Below are positions 16,357 to 23,976 of a stretch of DNA of 36,562 nucleotides, piece by piece. The position numbers and the translations under genes are program-made. Position 1 is the stretch's first letter. Every line of letters starts with the position of its first letter. Source of the DNA: an uncultured Muribaculaceae bacterium (lineage in GTDB: Bacteria > Bacteroidota > Bacteroidia > Bacteroidales > Muribaculaceae); the NCBI GenBank assembly GCA_948788915.1, contig CAQFOZ010000026.1:1-36562 (forward strand). Reading direction: 5' to 3'. Under the pieces are notes generated by a model. It searched no databases. It was not told the DNA's origin and saw nothing but the letters and a program-made list of their open reading frames with translations.

Positions 16357-17475
16357 TTATTTAACCTTGACAAATGCTTTGTCCGCGTCTCCAGTCCAGC
16401 GGTAAAGATGTAGTGTAGAATTCTGTTCCGGTTTCTTGCTATTGTGAGATATGTAGAATAATCCGTTACCAAGAGAGCAGATGCCGGTGGCTCCATATTT
16501 GAAATGCCATCCTCTTACGCCAGTTGCTTTATCAAAAAGCCCTTCTTCTTTGAGAGACAAAACTTTACCTTTGATTTTGTTGTCAAATCCCTTAAGAGTC
16601 TCAGAAACGGGTTTCTTGTTCAGATCTATTGCAAAAAGGGAATAGTTGGGGAATGTAGGTTTGATTCCTTTGTAGACGGCAGCCATCAGAGAGTTTGTTG
16701 CGGAATCATAGTTAAGATTTTGTATTCCCCAAGAAGTGTTTCCTGTGTAGACATAATATCTTTCCATCGGTTTAGAAGGTCCACTGTGGTGAAGTTGATC
16801 CTGAAGAGGAGGCCTCTCATATTTTTTCCAGTTGTGGGTGTCGTATGCAAGAAGTACCTGATAGTCATTGTCTGTGCGTGTGGTGTCGGCATAGATGCCA
16901 TAAGCCACATAAAAAATCTTTTTGCTGTCAGGTTTTCCGGGACGAGGAGCGAAGGCTACACCGTCTATTCCTGAACATCCGAAACGGTGTTCCACTTTCT
17001 TGCCTTGGTTCTCGGTGAATGCATAATAATCATCTGCAACATCTTTAAGGTATACCGTAGACATTACATTGTCATCGGTCGGAGCCATGTTCGGACGTGT
17101 GATTTTATCAGGATCGAAAATTGCAATATAGAATGCATTCTCACGATTTTTGGCTGCATCCCCATAAATTCCCACACCGATTTTATCGTTTTTGTATTCT
17201 ATTGAACCGTAGATGCGTCCATCTTCATCGTTATATGCCAGACAACCCAGATGGCCTGTAAATCCGTCTACAGAGCCTATGAGGTTGCCCTGTAGGTCGA
17301 GTTTTATTAATCTTGTGGTAAAAGAGAAACAGACGTATCCTTTTTCTGGGTTAACTACTATACCTTGCACGTGGTGTTTTCCCTGAAATCCCGAGAAGAT
17401 TGTTTTAGGCAGTTCCGCAGCATTAGCTGATGCCGCAATAAATGCCATTAAAAGTGACAGAAGAAATCGTTTCAT
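16357..17475 (-). CDS. Secreted beta-rich (propeller-like) protein of unknown function
   Basis: A 372-residue exported protein with a signal peptide (MKRFLLSLLMAFIAASANA, cleaved before AELP). The mature part reads like blades of a beta-propeller: HVQGIVVNPEKGYVCFSFTTRLIKLDLQGNLIG, HLGCLAYNDEDGRIYGSIEY, GIDGVAFAPRPGKPDSKKIFYVAYG, GIQNLNYDSATNSLMAAVYKG and GATGICSLGNGLFYISHNS each pair a short strand with a Gly/Asp turn. I recognise no catalytic motif. It starts 18 nt after the phosphatase stop, so it is probably the last gene of the KDN operon. It could bind or modify the KDN-bearing glycan, but only its position supports that. Confidence 0.78.
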   Translation of the reverse strand: MKRFLLSLLMAFIAASANAAELPKTIFSGFQGKHHVQGIVVNPEKGYVCFSFTTRLIKLDLQGNLIGSVDGFTGHLGCLAYNDEDGRIYGSIEYKNDKIGVGIYGDAAKNRENAFYIAIFDPDKITRPNMAPTDDNVMSTVYLKDVADDYYAFTENQGKKVEHRFGCSGIDGVAFAPRPGKPDSKKIFYVAYGIYADTTRTDNDYQVLLAYDTHNWKKYERPPLQDQLHHSGPSKPMERYYVYTGNTSWGIQNLNYDSATNSLMAAVYKGIKPTFPNYSLFAIDLNKKPVSETLKGFDNKIKGKVLSLKEEGLFDKATGVRGWHFKYGATGICSLGNGLFYISHNSKKPEQNSTLHLYRWTGDADKAFVKVK

Positions 17476-17493
17476 TGCATTATAAGTTTTTAG

Positions 17494-18000
17494 TTAAATT
17501 CCAAATTTTTTAAGTAACGGCTTTAGTGCTCCTGCATTGTCGAGTAAGGTTTCAACAAATTCACGAAAAGCACCTTCTCCTCCGTGAACTGTTCCTTGAT
17601 AATCAACATGCTCCCTGATATAATCAGGAGTGTTTGACGGGCATCCGCTCCATCCGACATTGCGAAGGAGTTTAATATCATTTATATCATCACCAATGAA
17701 TGCTATGTCCTCTAACGTTATGCCTAATTCTCCGGCAAGTTTCTTTGTTAGCTCAAGTTTGTCTTTAACTCCTACATAGCATAATTCTATTTTTAGTTTG
17801 CGGGCCCTTTGTTCAACGATTTGGCTGTTTTCTCCGGTCATGATGGCAACCGGAATACCGAGTTCGCGAAGGAATAGTACTCCCCATCCGTCTTTAACGC
17901 AGAATCGCTTCATTATGTCGCCTTCTGCAGTATAATACATTCCACCGTCAGTCCATACTCCATCTATGTCGGTGATGAAAAGTTTAGGTAGTCCTTTCAT
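17494..18000 (-). CDS. KDN-9-phosphate phosphatase (HAD, KdsC-like)
   Basis: A 168-residue capless HAD phosphatase of the KdsC family. HAD motifs: DIDGVWTDGG (residues 11-20; nucleophile Asp11, acid Asp13), T55 in IMTGE, K79 region (VKDKLEL) and GDDINDIKLL (motif IV). KdsC proteins that act on Kdo-8-phosphate carry TGR at the first specificity position. Here it is TGE57, with Arg65 and Lys68 in ENSQIVEQRARKLKI. These match, one residue offset, the Glu56, Arg64 and Lys67 that define the Bacteroides thetaiotaomicron KDN-9-phosphate phosphatase BT1713. I therefore infer dephosphorylation of KDN-9-P made by the NeuB-like synthase 19 nt upstream. Confidence 0.85.
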   Translation of the reverse strand: MKGLPKLFITDIDGVWTDGGMYYTAEGDIMKRFCVKDGWGVLFLRELGIPVAIMTGENSQIVEQRARKLKIELCYVGVKDKLELTKKLAGELGITLEDIAFIGDDINDIKLLRNVGWSGCPSNTPDYIREHVDYQGTVHGGEGAFREFVETLLDNAGALKPLLKKFGI

Positions 18001-18019
18001 GTGTGTTGTGTCAGAAATA

Positions 18020-19069
18020 CTATTTAATGTTGGATGGATATATTATTTCATCGGCAGCAATATCGTCAATGAGTTCGTGACCGATTACAGATTCCTTTTG
18101 TATCCATTTAAAGCCGTCACCGGGACTTAGTAGATGAAGATCACTTTCGGTGATTATATGACCTGCCTTCAGTGCCTTGCGGGTGGCAATGGATCGTTCA
18201 AGTTTGATTTTGGCGGATTCTACAGCGGGCTCAATGTAAAGTTCTTCTTTCCCGAGCCAACGTTCTGTGATGCGGATATCTCTAACCATACGGTTGACTC
18301 CGTCTGGTCCAAGTGATCCCTGTTGGTCCGTACCTTTCATATGACGGTCAATGGTAACGTGTTTCTCAATTATCTTTGCACCCATGCCTACTGCTACAAC
18401 AGGAGCCGCGATGCCAATGGTATGATCTGAGAAACCGATAGTATACTGTGGATAATTATGTTGCAGATAGGTGATGCTCCGAAGATTCAGATTGTCCGGT
18501 TGGGTGGGATATTGACTCACACAATGAAGGATAGCTATGTCGGAATGATATTTGGTTATTGTTTCAAGAGCATCATCAAGTTCCTTTTTGCCGGCCATCC
18601 CCGTAGAGAGTATTATAGGGATGCGTGTTTCAGCCATTGCCTGAAGTAAAGGAAGGTTAGTTAGATCTCTGCTTGCCACCTTTAGCCTGTCCGGTGTGAA
18701 GAGCTTTAGTAATGACAGACATCCGATTGAGCATAGAGTTTCGACAAAATCAAGACCAAGACTTTTTGCATGACGGTATATTTCAAGGTGCTCCTGATTG
18801 TCAAGCTCAAGGAACGCCCTGTGTTCTCCATATGTCTTGCCAAAGGAATGCGGTGAGTTGTAAGGACGGTTCATCTGTGATGCCGCCAGTTCTTCTGTAA
18901 GGTCTCTTTTTGTAAGTTTCACCGCATCCATGGGCTGAAGGTCTATTCCGGATGCCTCGTCACGTACCGGACGGCTTACGAGATCAACGATAAGTTTTGC
19001 AATATCAACAGAACCGTTATGGTTCTGACCGATTTCCCCTATTATATATGTATGGTCGTTTGTATTCAT
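18020..19069 (-). CDS. NeuB-family synthase, probable KDN-9-phosphate synthase
   Basis: A 349-residue NeuB-type enzyme that condenses phosphoenolpyruvate with a sugar. The TIM-barrel domain (about residues 1-270) has IGEIGQNHNGSVDIAKLIVD, VKLTKRD, VASRDLTNLPLL, ILSTGMA, HCVSQYPTQPDNLNL, GFSDHTIGIAAPVVAVGMGA and IIEKHVTIDRHMKGTDQ, the metal and substrate sites. A C-terminal SAF antifreeze-like domain (about 285-349) carries RSIATRKALKAGHIITESDL. Because a KDN-9-P type phosphatase follows, the likely substrate is mannose-6-phosphate rather than ManNAc. The start overlaps the cytidylyltransferase stop by 4 nt (ATGA). Neu5Ac-9-P or legionaminate synthesis is a possible alternative. Confidence 0.88.
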   Translation of the reverse strand: MNTNDHTYIIGEIGQNHNGSVDIAKLIVDLVSRPVRDEASGIDLQPMDAVKLTKRDLTEELAASQMNRPYNSPHSFGKTYGEHRAFLELDNQEHLEIYRHAKSLGLDFVETLCSIGCLSLLKLFTPDRLKVASRDLTNLPLLQAMAETRIPIILSTGMAGKKELDDALETITKYHSDIAILHCVSQYPTQPDNLNLRSITYLQHNYPQYTIGFSDHTIGIAAPVVAVGMGAKIIEKHVTIDRHMKGTDQQGSLGPDGVNRMVRDIRITERWLGKEELYIEPAVESAKIKLERSIATRKALKAGHIITESDLHLLSPGDGFKWIQKESVIGHELIDDIAADEIIYPSNIK

Positions 19070-19818
19070 TTTTCGTTTTGAACTATGTTCTGTTTCATTA
19101 TTTTTCCATATGCCGGATTTGAGTCTATAAGGCTCACAAGTGCTGTCAGTGTACCGTCTGTCTCGTTTTTATGGATATGATACAGTTCGCTAAGCAACTT
19201 AAAATCCGAAGGAGTGTCAAGAGTCAGGCGCAGATCTGTCCTGTTCTGTAAAAAATCAGGCAACGGCATCAGATGTATGCTGAAGTCTTTCGGGTGTGTG
19301 TATAGATAAATCGTGACATGTTCTCTATAAAGTTTCTCCTCTGATGCAGCCCATGCCCGGCACAGTGCGTCAGCAGTTGTCAGCTCAGCATACAGACCAA
19401 GATGAGACTTTATTGTGGGGCGCCCGTCCGGGAAGCCGTAGGCGAGATAGTCTGTGGCATTTTCATTGTGAGTCTTGAACATTGGTTCGAAACTCACTGT
19501 TTGCAGGAACGGATTGTCAGAACATACTCGTATTATGCGGTCAATACTGAATTTTTCTGCCGCACCTATGAAGCGGGCAAGCACATCATCTTCCGGTCCT
19601 CTGAAACATTGTATACCATGTTCATAAGCCACGGATTCCAAAATGTCATCAGCAGAGTTTGCGGTTGTGGCGAGGACTATTGTGCGTTCAGGACAATCGC
19701 GCACAATATTGTCAATTATTATGTCTATTATCCTTTGCTTTCCTTCGAATGGCTTTAGAATTTTTGCAGGCATTCTTGTGGAACCGGAGCGAGCCTGTAT
19801 GATTATTCCGTCGTTCAT
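19066..19818 (-). CDS. SpsF-type cytidylyltransferase, probable CMP-KDN synthetase
   Basis: A 250-residue GT-A-like nucleotidyltransferase that should activate the keto-sugar acid with CTP. The signature IIIQARSGSTRMPAKIL (residues 5-21) matches the SpsF/PseF branch of CMP-sugar synthetases, not the IPARGGSK form of classic NeuA. Other family blocks are TIVLATTANSADDILESVAYEHGIQCFRGPEDDVLARF, RVCSDNPFLQ and YREHVTIYLYTHPKDF, followed by the RLTLDTPSDFKLLSEL turn near the end. It overlaps genes on both sides by 4 nt (ATGA), so the three are translationally coupled. Place in the operon makes KDN the likely substrate. Confidence 0.85.
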   Translation of the reverse strand: MNDGIIIQARSGSTRMPAKILKPFEGKQRIIDIIIDNIVRDCPERTIVLATTANSADDILESVAYEHGIQCFRGPEDDVLARFIGAAEKFSIDRIIRVCSDNPFLQTVSFEPMFKTHNENATDYLAYGFPDGRPTIKSHLGLYAELTTADALCRAWAASEEKLYREHVTIYLYTHPKDFSIHLMPLPDFLQNRTDLRLTLDTPSDFKLLSELYHIHKNETDGTLTALVSLIDSNPAYGKIMKQNIVQNEK

Positions 19819-20687
19819 TGTTTGTCTGGTTCAAGTTTGAGTCTTGGGAATGCATCAATGAAGCTCCCAGGAGTGATGTTGATGATCTCTTTGTCTAATG
19901 TGCGGGCATAATCAAGAAGCGTGAAATATGCCTTGAATGCCACATGCATGTGATAAAGAATCGTGTGAAGTCTTGCCGGATTAAGATCTTCCTGCTTTAC
20001 TGTGTCTGCTTTTGAAGAGGAATTGTCATAGAAATGTTTCTGATGCATCAGCACCTGGTTGTTTTCAGTGACATTTATTTCCGGTAACCATGAGTGGTCT
20101 GCACCTGCAAGGTATATACGTCGGAACGGTAGTCGCAATCCTGTCGCAATTGACGGGATAAGTACATTGTGCGGGCGTGGCACTCCAAGACCTTTGCGGT
20201 ATAGGAAGTTGGCCCATCGTTTGAAGCCTTCTACAGGAGTGGTGTTATAAAGGTGTATCTGAATATTTGGATTGGTCTTTATTATATTTTGCCATTCTTT
20301 TTCGCATAGCGCACGCACCGGCATGAATAGATGTAGCGGCCAGCCGGTGTTTTTTGCAAGTGATCCGAACAGAGAATTCATTTTTTCAGGAACAAGCCAG
20401 AACAAAGGATCCGCAATAAGATATATTTCCGGTTTCAGATCGGTAAACATCGGAGAGCAAGCAGAAAAATTAACTGCAAGCAATGTCTTGTTTTCAAGAA
20501 ACTCTCTGTGCCCGGAAACTGTGGCATTAAGGGACGGTCCGTTTGCAAGAATTACAAGTTCGTCGCTGTTTTTAAGGTTGCCGGGCAATGGTGATGGTTT
20601 TCGTGAAAGCAGAATGACTTTCACGAGACTGAGCAGACTTTGCTCCATATTCCCACACCATGATACTATTTTATCGAGCTTGCTCAT
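19815..20687 (-). CDS. Candidate nonulosonate transferase (GT42/DUF115-like)
   Basis: A 290-residue protein I cannot assign with certainty. It has a nucleotide-binding style loop NGPSL (residues 49-53, ELVILANGPSLN), a second block AVNFS (71-75) with LKPEIYLIADPLFW, and GLRLPFRRIYLAGADHSW (183-200). The order NGPSL, then a conserved (I/Y)YL(A/S)G(A/I)D block, recalls the GT42 sialyltransferases (CstI/CstII) and DUF115/MptE-like proteins. HQKHFYD further on could supply a catalytic His. No signal peptide or membrane segment is seen. As first gene of an operon that activates KDN, a CMP-KDN transferase is the natural guess. The stop overlaps the SpsF-like start (ATGA). Confidence 0.6.
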   Translation of the reverse strand: MSKLDKIVSWCGNMEQSLLSLVKVILLSRKPSPLPGNLKNSDELVILANGPSLNATVSGHREFLENKTLLAVNFSACSPMFTDLKPEIYLIADPLFWLVPEKMNSLFGSLAKNTGWPLHLFMPVRALCEKEWQNIIKTNPNIQIHLYNTTPVEGFKRWANFLYRKGLGVPRPHNVLIPSIATGLRLPFRRIYLAGADHSWLPEINVTENNQVLMHQKHFYDNSSSKADTVKQEDLNPARLHTILYHMHVAFKAYFTLLDYARTLDKEIINITPGSFIDAFPRLKLEPDKQ

Positions 20688-20731
20688 TTTGATATGTTTT
20701 TACTTACCAAATTACAAATTTAATAAAAATA

Positions 20732-20746
20732 TTAAGAAACTGTTTA
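20732..20746 (-). repeat. Leader motif copy TAAACAGTTTCTTAA (minus)
   Basis: On the minus strand this is the exact 15-mer also found at 14388-14402. It lies about 45 nt before the start of the KDN operon, in the direction of transcription. It is preceded by CAAATAACTCC, a near copy of the companion AAATAACTTC. Confidence 0.7.
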
Positions 20747-20899
20747 GGAGTTATTTGAACAAATATTAATAAATTGTGTATTATTGCCGTTAATAATAAA
20801 TAGATTATGGGAAATAGGAAAACAGGATGTCTTTGATAAATTCTATGTATAAGACGACACTGTTGTCTAATTTATATCAAATTGTAATCAATTACTTGT

Positions 20900-22255
20900 A
20901 TGGCTAATAATGATTTATCATCAAGGCGACTTTTCGCGACACGGCTTGGTGTGCTTGCCACAACAGTGGGATCTTCAGTCGGTCTTGGAAATATATGGCG
21001 CTTTCCATATGAGGCTGGCTCTCATGGTGGGGGCGCTTTTCTCTTGTGTTATCTTATATTTACCTTTTTGATAGGTATTCCGGTGGTAAGTTCTGAATTT
21101 GTGATGGGGCGGGCCACACGTTCGGATGTGTCCGGAGCATATCATATTCTTTCTCCCCGGGGGAAATGGTGGATAATGGGTTATCTGGGTATTCTCGGTG
21201 CCGTTATGATTATTGGATTCTACACTGTCGTTTCCGGATGGACATTGGAGTATTTCTTCCAATCGATAACCGGAGAACTTACATCTGCTGCATCTTCAGA
21301 CCTTCATGCCCGTTTCGGTACATTCATCTCAGGCACATGGCGTCCTGTTCTATGGATACTGGTGTTTATGGGTTTAAATTATCTCATTTTAATAAAAGGT
21401 GCTTCCGGCATTGAACGTGTCTCTAATGTGCTTATGCCCCTTCTGTTTCTGATTCTTATAGTGTTTTGCATAAATTCGTTAATGTTGCCTAAAGCGAAGA
21501 CCGGGTTACAATTCCTTCTGACACCCGATTTTTCTGCCATAACTCCCAGAATGCTTCTTTCCGCTCTCGGGCAATCATTCTTTTCGCTCAGTCTTGGAAT
21601 CGGGTGTATGACTACGTATGCTTCCTATTTCTCGGATAAGATTCATCTTGGAAGGGATGCCGCAATCATGGCAATTCTTGATACGACGGTGGCTACTCTT
21701 GCAGGAATAATAATTTTCCCGGCTGTGTTCACATATGGCTTTTCTCCAACAGCCGGGCCAACTCTTGTGTTTGAGGTGTTTCCTGAGATTTTTGCAAACT
21801 TTACTGGAGGGGCTGTATGGTCGACACTGTTTTTTGCGCTGCTTGGCATAGCGTCTTTGACATCAACTATTTCCATGCATGAAATTGTCATTAAGTTTCT
21901 TACAGAAAAAACAGGTATGAACCGACGGAATGCAACATCGCTTGAAATTGTTTCAACAACCATGCTTGCGGTATTATGTGCGCTGAGTTTTGGAAAATTA
22001 CAGGATATTACTATTGCCGGATTGACATTTTTCAATCTTTTCGATTATCTGGCATCGAATGTTATAATGCCGTTAGGAGGAATGTTTTGCTCGATATTTG
22101 TCGGGTGGATTGTAGAGAAGAAGATTGTAAGGGATCAGCTAACCAACCACGGCAAGATACGCATCGGTTTTTACCGATATATAGTATTCTCTTTGCGTTA
22201 CATAGCCCCGGTTGCTATTTTTCTTATATTTCTTAATTCTTTAGGCATAATATAG
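20900..22255 (+). CDS. Sodium-dependent transporter (NSS/SNF family)
   Basis: A 451-residue transporter of the neurotransmitter:sodium symporter family, which brings in amino acids or related amines with Na+. The hallmark block VGLGNIWRFPYEAGSHGGGAFLL (about residues 27-49) sits in the unwound first membrane helix that binds substrate and sodium. About 11 membrane segments follow, a normal number for bacterial members. Segment 6 has FFSLSLGIGCMTTYASYFS (about 226-244), including the second unwound helix. The gene stands alone between divergent and unrelated genes. Substrate is not predictable. Confidence 0.93.
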   Translation: MANNDLSSRRLFATRLGVLATTVGSSVGLGNIWRFPYEAGSHGGGAFLLCYLIFTFLIGIPVVSSEFVMGRATRSDVSGAYHILSPRGKWWIMGYLGILGAVMIIGFYTVVSGWTLEYFFQSITGELTSAASSDLHARFGTFISGTWRPVLWILVFMGLNYLILIKGASGIERVSNVLMPLLFLILIVFCINSLMLPKAKTGLQFLLTPDFSAITPRMLLSALGQSFFSLSLGIGCMTTYASYFSDKIHLGRDAAIMAILDTTVATLAGIIIFPAVFTYGFSPTAGPTLVFEVFPEIFANFTGGAVWSTLFFALLGIASLTSTISMHEIVIKFLTEKTGMNRRNATSLEIVSTTMLAVLCALSFGKLQDITIAGLTFFNLFDYLASNVIMPLGGMFCSIFVGWIVEKKIVRDQLTNHGKIRIGFYRYIVFSLRYIAPVAIFLIFLNSLGII

Positions 22256-22353
22256 CCCCGGATATATGAAAAAAGTGTAATTTAGCATTGAAATAGCCAA
22301 TATTCTCTCCTGTTATTGTATTTTCATTACTGTTTACCTATACCTGACATAAT

Positions 22354-23973
22354 ATGAATAAACATATAATTGTATTAATTGCCGGCTTCATAGCAATTTC
22401 AGCTTATGGTGAATTGCCACAGGCCGATTTCAGAGTTGTACCTCTTCCAAACACCATAGAAAAAAATGAAAAAGGGAAGTCTTTTATTCTTACAAAGGAA
22501 TGTGGGATTGAATGCGGAGGAGACACGCTTATAGCGAGGTTGCTTGCTGATGATGTCGAGAAAGCTACTGGGTTTCGTCTTGAGACGGTGAGAAAGAATG
22601 TAAAGAAAAACCGTCCGTACGTAAAATTTGAAATTAATAATTCTGTCAAACATCCGGAAGGGTATGAGATAAGGGTTAATAATAAGAATATTATAATAAC
22701 GGCTTCTACGAGAGCCGGTCTTTTCTATGGGTGTAAAACTTTGTTTAAGTCTTTGCCCCAGATAAAAGTCGATTCGGTTGAGGTCCCCGCATATGTAATT
22801 AGTGATGCTCCGCGTTTCTCGTATAGGGGTATGCTCCTTGATTGTGGAAGACATTTCTTTCCTGTAAAAGATGTGAAGACTTTCATAGACATGCTTGCGC
22901 TCCATAACATGAATACACTTCACTGGCATCTTACAGAGGATCAGGGATGGCGTTTTGAGGTCAAGAAACATCCTGTTCTCACGGAGATCGGTTCCAAAAG
23001 ACGTGGCAGCGAGATAGGCTGGGCTGTCGGGCTGAATGACAGCATTCCTCATGAAGGATATTATTCACAGGATGACTGCCGAGAGATTGTACGTTATGCT
23101 GCGGAACGCAATATTACTGTAATACCGGAGATAGATATTCCCGGACACACCACATCTTTGCTGGCTTGCTTCCCGGAGTTAGGTTGTACTGGCGGCCCTT
23201 ATACGGTTAGCGATCATTGGGGTGTGCATGAAGACATAGTTTGCGCGGGGAATGACAAAACATTTGAAATTCTTCAGGATGTGTTTGACGAGATTTGCGA
23301 TGTTTTCCCTTCCGAGTATATCAACATAGGTGGAGATGAGGCGCCTAAGACCCGTTGGGAGAAATGCCCGAAGTGTCAGGCGCGTATAGAGAAGGAGGGT
23401 ATAACGGCTTCCGACAGTCGTACTAAAGAATCTGCCCTTCAGGGGTGGTTTACCCGTAAGATAGAGCAATATCTGAACAAAAAGGGCAGGAAAGTAATAG
23501 GATGGAACGAGATAGCCGAAACCGGTGCTTCGGCTACTTCCGCAATTATGAACCGTTATGATTCGGTTGCTACAGCTAATGCCGTGCGAGAAGGAAGGGA
23601 TGTGGTAGTCAATACATCCGCATACTGTTATTTTGATTATCCTCAAAGCTCTGACCTGCGTCTTGAACCCAAACTGTTTCCTCTTGGAGAAACAGTAGGG
23701 TTGAGCCGGGTTTATTCTCTTGAACCGGTGCCGGACGGATTGTCTGAAGAGGAGAAAAGTCACATATTGGGCGTGCAAGCCAATGTGTGGGGCGAGTTCA
23801 TCAGTAAGTTGTTGCTTGTCCAGTATCAGACATTACCGCGTATGGCCGCAATGTCTGAAGTGCAGTGGACAGAGTCCGGAAACAAAAATTATAAAGATTT
23901 CCTTTACAGACTGCCCGGAATGCGTAAGGTTTACGATACTCACGGCTATTTCCATAAGGCACATTTTGAATAA
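22354..23973 (+). CDS. Beta-N-acetylhexosaminidase (GH20)
   Basis: A 539-residue exported glycosidase. The signal peptide spans residues 1-19 (HIIVLIAGFIAISAYG). A GH20b N-terminal domain covers about 25-145 and the GH20 catalytic barrel about 148-500. The start of the barrel, FSYRGMLLDCGRHFFPV, the NMNTLHWHLTEDQGWR strand, and the catalytic pair Asp318-Glu319 in INIGGDEAPKTRWEKC are intact. WNEIAETGA and LGVQANVWGEFI match later family blocks. It removes terminal GlcNAc or GalNAc from host or dietary glycans by substrate-assisted catalysis. It is periplasmic by its type I signal and ends 3 nt from a convergent barrel gene. Confidence 0.96.
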   Translation: MNKHIIVLIAGFIAISAYGELPQADFRVVPLPNTIEKNEKGKSFILTKECGIECGGDTLIARLLADDVEKATGFRLETVRKNVKKNRPYVKFEINNSVKHPEGYEIRVNNKNIIITASTRAGLFYGCKTLFKSLPQIKVDSVEVPAYVISDAPRFSYRGMLLDCGRHFFPVKDVKTFIDMLALHNMNTLHWHLTEDQGWRFEVKKHPVLTEIGSKRRGSEIGWAVGLNDSIPHEGYYSQDDCREIVRYAAERNITVIPEIDIPGHTTSLLACFPELGCTGGPYTVSDHWGVHEDIVCAGNDKTFEILQDVFDEICDVFPSEYINIGGDEAPKTRWEKCPKCQARIEKEGITASDSRTKESALQGWFTRKIEQYLNKKGRKVIGWNEIAETGASATSAIMNRYDSVATANAVREGRDVVVNTSAYCYFDYPQSSDLRLEPKLFPLGETVGLSRVYSLEPVPDGLSEEEKSHILGVQANVWGEFISKLLLVQYQTLPRMAAMSEVQWTESGNKNYKDFLYRLPGMRKVYDTHGYFHKAHFE

Positions 23974-23976
23974 TTT

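Noticed and set aside
17494..18000. Kdo-8-phosphate phosphatase (kdsC) for LPS
   Set aside because: The TGE and Lys68 marks and the NeuB/SpsF partners argue for KDN-9-P instead.
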